From contig JAXGMA010000001.1 in NCBI GenBank assembly GCA_040768905.1, positions 1,364,001-1,428,000 on the forward strand: 64,000 bases of DNA, read 5' to 3'. This stretch comes from SZUA-584 sp040768905 (GTDB lineage Bacteria; Bacillota; Clostridia; Christensenellales; SZUA-584). The stretch's first letter is position 1; every line of letters begins with the position of its first letter. The position numbers were made by a program, and so were the translations under genes. The notes beneath the pieces were generated by a model. The model did no database searches, was not told the origin of the DNA, and saw nothing but the letters and a program-made list of their open reading frames with translations. Of the stretch, positions 7,622-17,500 are shown in pieces.

Positions 7622-8287
7622 TTAAAGACTTGCTGCAACTTCGTGCAGCAAAGAAAGCGTGATTTCTCTGATATCGTTGACAATGCGGTCAGCGCTGCAT
7701 TCTTGGCTATGGCACGTCGCTTCGCCCACATAACGGATCACTTTCATTCCCGCAGACTTTGCCGATTGCGTGCCGGCTATGGAATCTTCTATCACAACGC
7801 ACTCATGCGGACTGACGCCAAGCTGACGTGCTGTAAGCAGATAAATATCGGGCGCAGGCTTTCCTTTGTCCACATCATTTCTGGAAACGACAATATCAAA
7901 ATAAGGTGAGAGTGCAAGCCTTTCGAGCACCTGCAATATGTTTTTTTTCTCGCTTGATGAAGCAACCGCGGTTTTATATCCTTTTTTATTTATCTTTTTT
8001 ATCAGAGCGGCTGTCGGTGTGATCGCCTGTAAGTCCCCTTTGCGGTAATGCTCCTCTATTGTCTCTTTTTCTTCAGAAAACAGCTCCTGCGCTGATGCCT
8101 CAAGCGAGTAACTCTTTTTTATATCCTGCCACATGTCAAGCGAATCGATACCTTTGTACTTTTCAAGGTCGCATCCATCCACATCATGCTTGTACTTTTT
8201 GAGCATCAACGCTGTTGTTCTTAAGTATTCTGGTTCAGTATCGACAATAACGCCGTCCATATCAAAAATTACTGCCTTTAAAGCCAT
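7622..8287 (-). CDS. HAD-superfamily hydrolase, beta-phosphoglucomutase-like subgroup
   Basis: A 221-residue HAD phosphatase or mutase. Motif I DMDGVIVD (nucleophile Asp and acid/base Asp) is followed by a four-helix cap starting at TEPEYL, motif II VASSS, motif III GKPAPDIY and motif IV VIEDS. The cap type and EPEYLRT segment resemble beta-phosphoglucomutase, phosphoglycolate phosphatase and sugar-phosphatase relatives; the substrate cannot be deduced. AAGGAG lies five bases before ATG. It is followed 18 bases upstream on the same strand by the aldo/keto reductase stop, so the two may be co-transcribed. Confidence 0.88.
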   Translation of the reverse strand: MALKAVIFDMDGVIVDTEPEYLRTTALMLKKYKHDVDGCDLEKYKGIDSLDMWQDIKKSYSLEASAQELFSEEKETIEEHYRKGDLQAITPTAALIKKINKKGYKTAVASSSEKKNILQVLERLALSPYFDIVVSRNDVDKGKPAPDIYLLTARQLGVSPHECVVIEDSIAGTQSAKSAGMKVIRYVGEATCHSQECSADRIVNDIREITLSLLHEVAASL

Positions 8288-8305
8288 GCTTGCTCCTTGT
8301 GTCGT

Positions 8306-9154
8306 CTAACAGTTGGCATCCATATCAAACGTGTCCGGATCCGGCCCTATTCTGTGATCCTTATTGAGCCGGTCGATCGTTGCCATGTCTTCACTGCTGA
8401 GTGCAAAGTCGAACACATCTGCGTTCTGGGCCATTCTTTCCTGGTGGATCGTTTTGGGTATCACAATGACATCTCTTTGCAGATGCCATCTTAACACAAC
8501 CTGCGCCGGAGTTTTGCCGTATTTGTTTGCAACTAAGAGCAATGATTGGTCTTTGAGCAGTTCGCCGCCGCGCGCAAGAGGGCTCCATGCTTCTGCAAAT
8601 ATTTTTTTGCTTTTCAGATAAGCGCACAGGTCGTTTTGGCTCAGCCACGGGTGCAGTTCTATCTGGTTCACAGCCGGTACGGTTTCGCATTTTGATAACA
8701 GTTCGTCGATATGGCCGGCATTAAAATTGCTCACGCCGATAGCCCGGACAACGCCTTCGCGGTAGAGTTTTTCCATCGCCTTCCATGTTTCAACAAATTT
8801 GTCGCACCGCGGCACAGGCCAGTGGATCAAATATAAATCAAGATAATCGACTCGCAGCTTTTTGATGCTTGCGCTGAAAGCTTCCAGCGTCGATTCAAAT
8901 CCATGATCCTCATTCCATACTTTTGTGGTGATGAACAGCTGTTCCCGCGGCACACCGCTGTTGCGGATTCCTTCACCGACACCGCGTTCATTTTGATATT
9001 TGGCGGCCGTATCGATACTCTCGTAGCCGGTCCTGATGGCGAGATCGACACAGCGGGCCGTATCGTCATCAGGTACTTTAAAAACACCGAGTCCAAGAAT
9101 GGGCATTTTTACACCGTTATTAAGAACAACCTTGTCACTTAAAGATTTATACAT
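8306..9154 (-). CDS. aldo/keto reductase
   Basis: A 282-residue NADPH-dependent (beta/alpha)8 oxidoreductase of the 2,5-diketo-gluconate reductase/glyoxal reductase type. Visible are the N-terminal hairpin NNGVKMPILGLGVFK, the catalytic Asp and Tyr in YESIDTAAKY, Lys in ITTKVWN, His in YLIHWP, and the cofactor-binding stretch VVLRWHLQRDVIVIPKT. It ends at DPDTFDMDANC, shorter than many relatives but complete. GGGAG lies before ATG. The neighbours are a HAD phosphatase and an FAH-family protein on the same strand, perhaps a small detoxification/catabolic group, though no shared pathway is evident. Confidence 0.9.
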   Translation of the reverse strand: MYKSLSDKVVLNNGVKMPILGLGVFKVPDDDTARCVDLAIRTGYESIDTAAKYQNERGVGEGIRNSGVPREQLFITTKVWNEDHGFESTLEAFSASIKKLRVDYLDLYLIHWPVPRCDKFVETWKAMEKLYREGVVRAIGVSNFNAGHIDELLSKCETVPAVNQIELHPWLSQNDLCAYLKSKKIFAEAWSPLARGGELLKDQSLLLVANKYGKTPAQVVLRWHLQRDVIVIPKTIHQERMAQNADVFDFALSSEDMATIDRLNKDHRIGPDPDTFDMDANC

Positions 9155-9188
9155 ACGCGTCTCCCTACTTTTCTAGTTCTGTATATCG

Positions 9189-9953
9189 TTATACCCGCTG
9201 GTCTGCCACTGCGTTTTGCAACGTGCCAATGCCTTCGATCTCAATTTGTATGGTGTCTCCGGCTGACATCGGCCCGATACCGCTTGCTGTGCCTGTCGCG
9301 ATCACGTCTCCCGGGTTCAGTGTCATCACGACACTGATGTAACTGATCAACTTCTCGACAGGGTGAATAAAATCGTCTGTATTGGCATCCTGCTTTAACT
9401 CGCCGTTCAAGATCGCCCTTATGCGCTTGTTCCGCCAGTCATATTGGGTCTCGACCCAAGGGCCTATCGGACAAAAAGTATCAAAGCCCTTTGCCCTTGT
9501 CCATTGTGATTCTTTCTTCTGAATGTCACGCGCGGTCACATCGTTTAGGCATGTGAACCCGAAAACATAACCACCCGCTTCTTCCGGTGAGACATTTTTG
9601 CATTTTTTGCCGATCACGACCGCAAGTTCGGCTTCATAATCCACCCGGCTCGACTGCACCGGACGAATGATGGCATCAAACGGATCCAAAACAGAAGAAG
9701 ACGGCTTTAAAAAAACCAACGGTTCTTTGGGCAGCTCCATTTTCAGTTCCCGCGCATGGGATATATAATTCAAGCCTGCCGCAATGATCTTGCCCGGCAT
9801 CACCGGTGCGAGCAGCTTGACTTCATCATATGAAAATGTTTGGTCTGTAAGCGCAATGCCATTAAAAGGGTCTCCATGAATGCTTGTTATCGTATCGTTT
9901 TCATAAACCCCATAATGCTCATCTTCATGATACAAAAACCTGACGACTCTCAA
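9189..9953 (-). CDS. fumarylacetoacetate hydrolase (FAH) family protein
   Basis: A 254-residue member of the FAH/2-hydroxyhepta-2,4-diene-1,7-dioate isomerase group. Visible are AAGLNYISHARE, the metal-binding EAELAVVIGKKCKNV, GFTCLNDVTARDIQ, KGFDTFCPIGPWV and the terminal NPGDVIATGTASGIGPM. Family members act on acylpyruvates or oxaloacetate (decarboxylation/tautomerisation) with Mg or Mn. The start is TTG 9953 with an AAGAGGTGAAGG region just upstream. Function beyond the family is not determinable from context. Confidence 0.88.
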   Translation of the reverse strand: MRVVRFLYHEDEHYGVYENDTITSIHGDPFNGIALTDQTFSYDEVKLLAPVMPGKIIAAGLNYISHARELKMELPKEPLVFLKPSSSVLDPFDAIIRPVQSSRVDYEAELAVVIGKKCKNVSPEEAGGYVFGFTCLNDVTARDIQKKESQWTRAKGFDTFCPIGPWVETQYDWRNKRIRAILNGELKQDANTDDFIHPVEKLISYISVVMTLNPGDVIATGTASGIGPMSAGDTIQIEIEGIGTLQNAVADQRV

Positions 9954-10158
9954 AATCCTTCACCTCTTCACAAAAAAGATATGTGCTCCACAATTTCTAA
10001 CTATAGCATGTTTGGCCAAGCATTGTCCACAAAACCTATACAAAAAAACAATGTACCGATTCTTTTTTTGTGCTTGTTTGCATGGTTTGACTTGATGCAC
10101 ACTTTAACTCTTCAATGTGAATATCATGCAGGGGCAGGTTATTTCGGAGGGTGCACAT

Positions 10159-10497
10159 TTGGCAAAAATATATCAAATTTTGGTGCGGATAAACGAACGA
10201 AAGCTTGACCTTTATCGTAGCGGCATTCTTTATAAAACATATCCCGTCGCTGTTGGCAAACCCGCAACGCCCACGCCACGCGGCAGTTTTACGATTATCA
10301 ACAAAGCCTTTAATCCCGGCGGTTCTTATGGCAGCAGATGGCTTGGCCTCTCTATGCCGCACATAGGCATTCATGGCACTAACAATCCAGCTTCAATAGG
10401 CAAGGCAGCTTCAAAAGGCTGTATACGCCTGCACAATAAAAATATCGAAGAGATTTATTCTCTTGTGTCTGTGGGCACACCTGTGCGCATCATATAA
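10159..10497 (+). CDS. short L,D-transpeptidase (YkuD domain)
   Basis: A 112-residue stand-alone YkuD domain, the fold that makes 3-3 cross-links in peptidoglycan or transfers side chains. It starts with strand LVRINERKLDLY, then VAVGKPATPTPRGSFTI and GIHGTN, and ends with the catalytic block SKGCIRLHN (His and Cys nucleophile). TTG 10159 is chosen because GGAGG lies eight bases upstream. The in-frame ATG 14 codons earlier has no site. There is no signal peptide, membrane helix or LysM domain, so it is not obviously exported; small YkuD proteins without signals are known from spores. It is monocistronic. Confidence 0.87.
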   Translation: MAKIYQILVRINERKLDLYRSGILYKTYPVAVGKPATPTPRGSFTIINKAFNPGGSYGSRWLGLSMPHIGIHGTNNPASIGKAASKGCIRLHNKNIEEIYSLVSVGTPVRII

Positions 10498-10592
10498 AAA
10501 AAGCATGCAGGCGCAAAGGCCAGTAAGCTTTCGCTATCCCCCTTCGCTTAAACCGCATGTCTTTTCCATCATATTCATTTTTTTCTTTCTGT

Positions 10593-10868
10593 TTATTTAG
10601 GCTGGTTGCGGATACTGCCTCTGCGGACAAGGTTGATAATGGCAAGCAGTATGATAGACCCGAGCAGCGCCACCAGAAAGCTTTCAATGTTAAACCCTGT
10701 AACATCAGCTCTCGCGCCCAAAAGATTCATGATGAAGCCACCGATGAAAGCGCCGATGATGCCGACAATGATATTAGCGGAAACCCCCATTGAGGGGTTG
10801 TTCTTCATGATCATGCTTGCAACCCAACCTGCCAGCCCTCCCAAAATGATCCATGCAATAATACCCAT
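10593..10868 (-). CDS. GlsB/YeaQ/YmgE family membrane protein
   Basis: A 91-residue three-helix membrane protein of the transglycosylase-associated (GlsB/YeaQ) family. It has the expected GIIAWIILGGLAGW start, the NIIVGIIGAFIGGFI middle helix and a C-terminal hydrophobic helix ending in RRGS. These proteins are stress-linked and of unknown biochemical role. GGAGG lies before ATG 10868; a longer frame to 10937 has no site. It converges on the L,D-transpeptidase gene. Confidence 0.87.
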   Translation of the reverse strand: MGIIAWIILGGLAGWVASMIMKNNPSMGVSANIIVGIIGAFIGGFIMNLLGARADVTGFNIESFLVALLGSIILLAIINLVRRGSIRNQPK

Positions 10869-10993
10869 AGTGTTTTCCTCCATTAAGTAATTGGTATCAA
10901 AAATATTTTTGACTAATGGGATTATATTTATACGCACATCAAAATAATGGTTTTAAAACATTGATGAAAACATCTCTGAAAATTTTTTTCTGT

Positions 10994-11560
10994 TTAAAAG
11001 TCGATGATGCCAAGATGCTCGAGCAAGATTTTTATACCCATGAGAATCAAAATGATGCCGCCGGCCAATTCGGCTTTTGACTTGTATTTCACACCGAACA
11101 CGCTGCCGATCTTGACGCCGACAAAAGAAATGGCAAAAGTGGTGATACCTATTGTGATCACAGCGGGGACGATACTGACCTTAAGAAACGCAAATGTCAC
11201 ACCGATGGCCAGCGCATCAATGCTCGTGGCGAGCGAAAGTATCGTCATGCGTTTGAAACCAAAAGAGCAGCTTGCATCAGAAACCGTACAGCAGCGCGAT
11301 TCGCGTATCATGTTGATGCCGATGATGGAGAGGAGCACAAACGCTATCCAATGGTCGAACTGTATGATATGTGCGGCGAACTGTGTGCCAAGTAAGTAGC
11401 CGATGAGCGGCATCAAAGCCTGAAATGTGCCGAAATACCCGCCCGCAACAAAAGAGTGTTTAATGCTGTATTCTTTGACCGAAAGGCCTTTGCATACGGC
11501 CACCGCAAAAGCATCCATGGACAAAGCGACCGCAATCACCATCAGCTCCCAAAAACTCAT
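10994..11560 (-). CDS. mntP: manganese efflux pump MntP
   Basis: A 188-residue inner-membrane exporter with six helices. It carries the two family Asp motifs, VALSMDAFAVAVCKG in helix 1 and SLATSIDALAIGVTFAF in helix 4, needed for Mn2+ export. A loop with CC and C residues lies between the halves. GAAGGGAA precedes ATG 11560, chosen over an upstream in-frame ATG that lies inside the riboswitch. The leader contains a yybP-ykoY element, fitting Mn-induced expression. Confidence 0.92.
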   Translation of the reverse strand: MSFWELMVIAVALSMDAFAVAVCKGLSVKEYSIKHSFVAGGYFGTFQALMPLIGYLLGTQFAAHIIQFDHWIAFVLLSIIGINMIRESRCCTVSDASCSFGFKRMTILSLATSIDALAIGVTFAFLKVSIVPAVITIGITTFAISFVGVKIGSVFGVKYKSKAELAGGIILILMGIKILLEHLGIIDF

Positions 11561-11582
11561 TCGTTTATTCCCTTCAAAAAAT

Positions 11583-11702
11583 AAACCCACGGACAGCAAC
11601 GCTGCTCATGAGTCTTGTTCTTTAAGGCAAACCAGGCCAAGGCCGGTATGCCCCTTTTGCCACACGGCATGCCGCGCAAACGACTCCCCCATGGAATATC
11701 TT
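11583..11702 (-). ncRNA. yybP-ykoY family (Mn2+) riboswitch
   Basis: The leader starts with GGGGGAGTCG (yybP-ykoY 5' loop type, usually GGGGAGTAG). It continues through a GC-rich arm (GCGGCATGCCG, then CATACCGGCC) and ends with ACAAGACTCATGAGCAGC and CCGTGGG just before the mntP ribosome binding site. Order and position match manganese-sensing leaders of mntP genes. The aptamer's second loop is less clear to me, so the boundaries are approximate. Confidence 0.75.
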
Positions 11703-11708
11703 AATCCT

Positions 11709-11737
11709 ATTTTACTATATATGCGAAAAAGGTGCAA
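11709..11737 (-). promoter_or_regulatory. mntP promoter
   Basis: Minus-strand TTGCAC (11737-11732), 17 bases, TAAAAT (11714-11709), directly upstream of the riboswitch. The same -35 hexamer is used at the cobalamin operon. Confidence 0.6.
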
Positions 11738-11789
11738 TAAATCATTGTTCATTACGGGTCCCGACTTTAGAAACTGCATTCTTTTGTGT

Positions 11790-12248
11790 TCACAGTTTAT
11801 ATTCCATCGGTGTGAAACGTATGCCTTTGATTGTTTTCTCGCTGTCTGTGTTTATAAACCCAAGATGGCGGTAAGCTTCAACTGCATAAGGCGAAGAATT
11901 GACCGTGATTTTATCAATCCCCTCATGCGTTTTGCAATGTGCAAGTATGGTATGAAAAAGGCGCTTTGCGATACCTTGTCTTTGGTATTCCTTTTTCACA
12001 AAGAGCAGACATATGTGAGCGAAGTCCTTAACTGCAATAACGCCAACCAACCCAATTGCATTATAACAACCCCAAAAACGGATCTCATCCGCATCTATTT
12101 TTCTTAAGATGTTTTTGTACGCAATAAAATTCTTAAACTCCAAAATCCCTTCGCGCGAGTAATCAGGAGCTTCAAATTCATCAAATACCTCCTGAACCAA
12201 ATCCAGCGCAGGCACAATGTCGTTTTTATGCAAAGCCCTTATATCCAT
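11790..12248 (-). CDS. GNAT family N-acetyltransferase at the end of the pyr operon
   Basis: A 152-residue GNAT protein. It shows the N-terminal MDIRALHKNDI, the central beta-4/acetyl-CoA loop LLFVKKEYQRQGIAKRLF (Q/RxxGxG/A type) and the C-terminal NSSPYAVEAYRHLGF motif typical of YhhY/ElaA-like small-molecule or protein acetyltransferases. ATG 12248 lies eight bases past the pyrE stop, so it is probably the last gene of the pyrimidine operon. The ribosome site is weak. The substrate is unknown, and no link to pyrimidine metabolism is apparent. Confidence 0.82.
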   Translation of the reverse strand: MDIRALHKNDIVPALDLVQEVFDEFEAPDYSREGILEFKNFIAYKNILRKIDADEIRFWGCYNAIGLVGVIAVKDFAHICLLFVKKEYQRQGIAKRLFHTILAHCKTHEGIDKITVNSSPYAVEAYRHLGFINTDSEKTIKGIRFTPMEYKL

Positions 12249-12256
12249 CTTGGCTG

Positions 12257-12823
12257 CTACAGCCCACGGCTGCCGGGTTTTACGGCAGGCAGCCCCTGGC
12301 TGCAGAGCGGACATTCTTCGGGCGGGTAGGATACCACCTCCATGGGCAGAACCGCATGGAAAGGCACGCCGAAGTCAACTGCACCGCCCGAGCGGTCAAC
12401 AATGCAGCCCACGCCTGAGACCTCTGCACCAAGGCTTTGCAGCAGCGCGATCACTTCTTTGACCGAGCCGCCCGTGGTGACCACATCTTCCACAACAAGC
12501 ACGTGCGCGCCTTTATCCACAGTAAAGCCTCGCCGCAGCGCCATTTGGCCGTTCTCGCGTTCAGCAAAGATATTGGGAATACCAAGCTGGCGCGATACCT
12601 CGTAGGCGAGTATGATGCCGCCGACCGCCGGCCCCGCGACAATGTCTATGCCAGAAAATTTTTTTGCCAGCATTTTGGCAAAGCGCTCAGAGATGTCTGC
12701 ATGCTGAAACAGCTTTGCGCACTGCATATACCTGTCGGAATGGCGTCCCGAAGTGAGCAGAAAGTGGCCCTCAAGCATCACGCCAGTCTGCCGGAAAATG
12801 TCGAGTATTGCTTCTTTGGTCAT
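12257..12823 (-). CDS. pyrE: orotate phosphoribosyltransferase
   Basis: A 188-residue cytosolic enzyme joining orotate to PRPP to give OMP. It has LTSGRHSDRYMQCA (substrate loop), GPAVGGIILAYEV, the flexible loop with FAERENGQMALRRGF and the PRPP signature VLVVEDVVTTGGS. The C-terminal PPEECPLCSQG tail is common in clostridial PyrE. GGAGG precedes ATG, which lies one base after the pyrD stop. Confidence 0.95.
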   Translation of the reverse strand: MTKEAILDIFRQTGVMLEGHFLLTSGRHSDRYMQCAKLFQHADISERFAKMLAKKFSGIDIVAGPAVGGIILAYEVSRQLGIPNIFAERENGQMALRRGFTVDKGAHVLVVEDVVTTGGSVKEVIALLQSLGAEVSGVGCIVDRSGGAVDFGVPFHAVLPMEVVSYPPEECPLCSQGLPAVKPGSRGL

Positions 12824-12824
12824 G

Positions 12825-13733
12825 TCAAACCTCCAGCGCGCCTGTCAGCGCGGTAATGTCTTTTATGTTCATGTGCTGTGCATATTGCTTTAGTTCATAA
12901 AGTATACGCAGCGGCGCTTCCGGATCGCAAAGCCCCGCCGTTCCCACCATCACGCAAGACGCGCCGCAGAGCATGAATTCCGCCGCGTCCCCGCCCGTCA
13001 TGATGCCCCCCATGCCGATAACGGGAATCTTTACCGCGCGGGCGACATCATAGACCATTTTTAAAGCCACAGGCTTGATGCACGGGCCGGAAAGGCCGCC
13101 CGTGATATTGCCAAGCACCGGGCGTTTTGTATACGCATCAACCGCCATGGCGGGCAGCGTATTGATCAGCGAGATGGAGTCCGCTCCTGAGTCGGCAACC
13201 GCCTTAGCCACGCCGACCACATCTGCCGACGGGGTCAGTTTGACGATCAGCGGCTTTTTTGATACGGCTTTGACGGCTTTAACGCACTGCGCCGCTAAGG
13301 CAGGGTCGGTTCCGAGGCTTGCGCCGCCAAGGCGTACATTCGGACAGGATATATTGAGTTCAAAAAAACTGATTTTCGTACCCTCCAGTTTTTCTGCAAC
13401 TATGACATAATCATCAATGGTTTTTCCGGCTATGTTGGCAATGATCACAGTGCCGAGTTTGAGCGTTATACCCAAAGTTTCTTCGATAAAAGCATCCACG
13501 CCCGGGTTTTGCAGACCGACGCTGTTGATGATCCCCGACGCGGTCTCCGCGATGCGCGGCGGCGGATTCCCGATGCGTTTTTCCGGCGTCAATGATTTTA
13601 AGGCCACGCCGCCCAGCTTTGACACATCAAAAAACCAGCCATGCTGCTGGCCGAACGCAAACGTGCCCGATGCCGCAATAACAGGATTTTTCAAACGTAC
13701 GCCGCATATAGAGATTTCCATGTTCACAGCCAT
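12825..13733 (-). CDS. pyrD: dihydroorotate dehydrogenase B, catalytic subunit
   Basis: A 302-residue FMN-containing (beta/alpha)8 enzyme of class 1B. It carries NPVIAASGTF, NPPPRIAETASGIINSVGLQNPG, the active-site Cys130 in ELNISCPNV, GGLSGPCIKPVALK and the FMN-phosphate stretch GMGGIMTGGDAAEF. Class 1B uses NAD through the PyrK partner, which is encoded directly upstream with a 1-nt TGATG overlap. Product orotate feeds pyrE, the next gene. Confidence 0.95.
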   Translation of the reverse strand: MAVNMEISICGVRLKNPVIAASGTFAFGQQHGWFFDVSKLGGVALKSLTPEKRIGNPPPRIAETASGIINSVGLQNPGVDAFIEETLGITLKLGTVIIANIAGKTIDDYVIVAEKLEGTKISFFELNISCPNVRLGGASLGTDPALAAQCVKAVKAVSKKPLIVKLTPSADVVGVAKAVADSGADSISLINTLPAMAVDAYTKRPVLGNITGGLSGPCIKPVALKMVYDVARAVKIPVIGMGGIMTGGDAAEFMLCGASCVMVGTAGLCDPEAPLRILYELKQYAQHMNIKDITALTGALEV

Positions 13734-14512
13734 CAGAGCACCACCTTAAAAAGATCAAAGACAGGGCCTTCGACACAGACCTTTTTATAGTCAAGCCCCT
13801 GCTCCGTCTTAACACCGCAGACGCAGACCGCGCAAGCCCCAAAACCGCAGCCCATGCGTTCTTCAACGGAAACCTGGCACGGGATGGCAAGCGGCTCGAT
13901 CAATTTTTTTAACGCGCAGAGCATTGGGGTTGGCCCGCAGGAGAGGATCAGGTCAGGCTTTTTATATTGGAGGCGGTTTTCAAGCAGCGCCGTCACCAGC
14001 CCGTGTTCTCCGATCGTGCCGTCATCCGACGCGATGTGCACAGCGTTGCATCCGGCAAAATCATCAACGCAGTATGAATAGGCGCGGCCGCGGTAACCCA
14101 AAAAAGCCTCATATTGCTTGTCCGGCCATTTTTGGATCACTGAAAGCAGCGGCGCGATGCCCACCCCGCCGCCTATGAGAAAAACCGATTTGTCCCTGTC
14201 TTGAAGCAGAAAACCGCGCCCCACAGGAAGTATGGCCGAAAGCTCAGTACCCTTACCGCATTGCGCAAGCGCTTTTGTGCCTTTGCCGATGATCTTGATG
14301 ACTATAGTCACGATCTTGGCCGCAGCATCCGCAGTACTGATGCTAAACGGCCTGCCGAGCAGCAGTTCCTCATGCCCGGGTATGCTTATATGGGCGAACT
14401 GGCCGGGCACAAACTGCCGCAGATCCGCATCCGGGCAATAAAGCGTCATCTTGAAAATATCGTGCGCTACGGGCGTGTTGTCCTTAACGAGGGCTTTGAC
14501 CTTTTTGAGCAT
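13733..14512 (-). CDS. pyrK: dihydroorotate dehydrogenase B, electron-transfer subunit
   Basis: A 259-residue FAD/[2Fe-2S] reductase subunit. It has the FAD-binding PGQFAHISIPG and LLLGRPFSIS, the NAD-domain GGGVGIAPLL and LILSCGPTPMLCALKK, and the cluster cysteines in ERMGCGFGACAVCVC and VCVEGP. It passes electrons from PyrD to NAD+. It lies nine bases after carB and overlaps pyrD by 1 nt. Confidence 0.94.
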   Translation of the reverse strand: MLKKVKALVKDNTPVAHDIFKMTLYCPDADLRQFVPGQFAHISIPGHEELLLGRPFSISTADAAAKIVTIVIKIIGKGTKALAQCGKGTELSAILPVGRGFLLQDRDKSVFLIGGGVGIAPLLSVIQKWPDKQYEAFLGYRGRAYSYCVDDFAGCNAVHIASDDGTIGEHGLVTALLENRLQYKKPDLILSCGPTPMLCALKKLIEPLAIPCQVSVEERMGCGFGACAVCVCGVKTEQGLDYKKVCVEGPVFDLFKVVL

Positions 14513-14521
14513 TTCGTCTCC

Positions 14522-17500
14522 TCAAATCTCATTTAAGCTCAGCGGCTTAAGATCAGCATCCGTTCTGCCGGATCTCATGCTCTGCAGCAGCACGCGCGCC
14601 GTATCAAGAGAGGTGATACATGGTATGCGTCGCTCCACGGCCATGCGGCGCATCTTGAAGCCGTCTCTGTCTGCACGCCGCCCTTTGGTAGGCGTGTTGA
14701 GTATAAGCTGGAGCCGCCCGCTTTCCACGAGCGACCGGATGCTTCCGGGGTCGCTGTCCAGTTTGTCCACGGTGTTTGCCGCCACAAAATTGAAATTGAG
14801 CAGGTTCGCTGTTCCTGCCGTGGCAAATATGTCGTAACCCAGATAATCCAGAACCGCCGCGATCGGCAAGAGCTCCTGTTTGTCGTTGTCGGCCACTGTC
14901 AGCAGCACTGCGCCCTTCTCTTTGGGCAGCGAAAGCCCTGATGCGATCAGCCCTTTAAGCAGCGCTTCGGCATAGTCCTCTGATATGCCCAGCACCTCTC
15001 CTGTGGACTTCATCTCCGGCCCGAGGCCGACCTCCACATCCGGCAGCTTTTCAAACGAGAACACCGGCACCTTGACAGCGATGGTTCGGCGCGGCGGATA
15101 CAGCCCTGTGCCAAAACCCATGCCGGAAAGCGTCTCGCCAAGTGACGCGCGCACCGCAAGATCTATCATGGGCACGCCGGTCACTTTTGAAATATACGGC
15201 ACTGTACGGCTGGAGCGCGGGTTCACTTCTATCACGTAGATCTGCCCGCCCGATATCACATACTGGATATTGACAATTCCTTTGACCTTAAGCGCAAGGG
15301 CCAGCTTACGTGTGATATCAATCATTTCGTCCTGCTGGTCCGCAGATATGCGCTGCGCCGGATACACCGAAATAGAGTCTCCTGAATGTACGCCCGCACG
15401 TTCGATATGTTCCATGATGCCCGGTATCAGCACATCTTTGCCGTCGCTGATGGCATCCACTTCAAGCTCTAAACCCGTCATGTATTTATCGACAAGTACA
15501 GGATGCTCCTGCTCCTGCCGCCCGATGATGCGCATGTATTCGCGGATATCGTCACTTGTATAAGCGATCTCCATGCCCTGCCCGCCAAGCACGTAAGAAG
15601 GCCGCACCAGCACAGGGAAGCCGAGCGCTTCCGCCGCATCAACGGCCTGCTGTTCTGTCATGACCGTTCTTGCCTGCGGCCGGCGGATACAGAGCGATTC
15701 TAGAAGCGCCTCAAATTCCTTCCTGTCCTCCGCACGGTCGATACTTTCAAGCGGCGTACCTATGATTGGAAAACCCATGGCCTCAACATGTTTGGCGAGC
15801 TTGATGGCGGTTTGTCCGCCGAACTGTACAACAACGCCCTCCGGCTGCTCAAGCTCTAAAATATTCCCCACTTCCTCAGGCGTCAGCGGTTCGAAATACA
15901 GCCTGTCGGAAGTATCAAAATCGGTAGAGACCGTTTCAGGATTGTTGTTGATGATCACCGTTTCATAGCCCGCTTTTTTGAGCGCCCAGACGCAGTGTAC
16001 GCTGCAGTAGTCGAACTCTATGCCCTGCCCGATGCGTATGGGGCCCGAGCCCAGCACAACAACAGTCTTCTTTTCAGATCGCGCTGCCTCGTTTTCCTCT
16101 TCGTAAGTCGAGTAGTAATACGGGCTGACTGCGTCGAATTCAGCGCCGCATGTGTCGACCATTTTAAAAGCAGGCAATATCGCTAAATCTTTGCGCAGCC
16201 GGCGCACCGATATGGCATCCATGCCGGTAAGCTGCGCGATGGCACTGTCCGAAAAGCCCATTTTTTTGGCGTTCTTGAGCCGTTTATGGCAAAGCGCCTG
16301 CTTGCCGTCTCTTGAAAACGTCTCTTCCATATCGATGATGTTTTTGATCTTTTGGAGAAACCACATGTCTATTTTGGTCAGCACGTAAATGTGCTGCGCT
16401 GATATGCCGCGCCGCAAAGCCTGCGCCACGAAGAAAATGCGCTCATCATCCTGTTCCTCTATCCGCGCCATCAATGTTTTATCGTCAAGCGCCCCTGCGA
16501 ACGGGAAAGAGAGCGAATCAAGCCCAAGCTCGAGCGAACGCACAGCTTTTAAAAACGCACTCTCAAAACAGGAGCCGATGGCCATGACCTCGCCTGTCGC
16601 TTTCATGCGTGTACCCAGCTGTTTGTCGGCTTTTGTGAACTTATCAAACGGCCAGCGCGGAAATTTGACGACCACATAATCGAGCGTGGGCTCAAAACAT
16701 GAATACGTTTTTCCGGTCACGCCGTTTCTGATCTCATCGAGGCCGTAGCCGACTGCGATCTTAGCGGCGACTTTGGCAATAGGATAGCCTGTGGCTTTGC
16801 TTGCCAGCGCGGACGAACGCGAGACGCGCGGGTTGACCTCGATCACAAAATAGCGCATGCTTTTTGTATCAAGCGCGAATTGGACGTTGCAGCCGCCTTT
16901 TATCTTGAGCGCATCTATGATCTTGATGGAAGCGGTGCGCAAAAGCTGGTATTCGGCGTCGCGCAATGTCTGCGACGGCGCGACAACGATGCTGTCGCCC
17001 GTGTGTATGCCCACGGGGTCGATGTTTTCCATGTTGCAGACAGTGATGCAGTTGCCTTTGGCGTCGCGCATCACTTCGTATTCGATCTCTTTATACCCTG
17101 CGACGCTCTTTTCTATGAGCACTTCGCCGACGCGGCTCGCGGCCAGACCGCTCTCGCATATACGCCTAAGCTCCTGCTCATTGTGCGCGATGCCGCCGCC
17201 CGTGCCCCCAAGCGTGTAAGCAGGCCGCACGATCAGCGGAAAGCCGTGCGCGTCCGCAAACTGCTGCGCCTCTCCCGGCGTTTTGGCAATAATGCTCTCT
17301 ATGCTCGGCTCGCCGATCTCGTCCATCAAAGCCTTGAACTCTTCTCTTCCCTCGGCCTTGCGTATGGAATCCGCATCCGTCCCGAGAAGCTTTACGCCCA
17401 TTTCTTCAAGCACGCCGCTCTCGTGCAGCTCCATCGCAAGATTAAGCCCCGTCTGGCCGCCCAAAGTGGCAAGCATGCTGTCGGGGCGTTCTTTAGCGAT

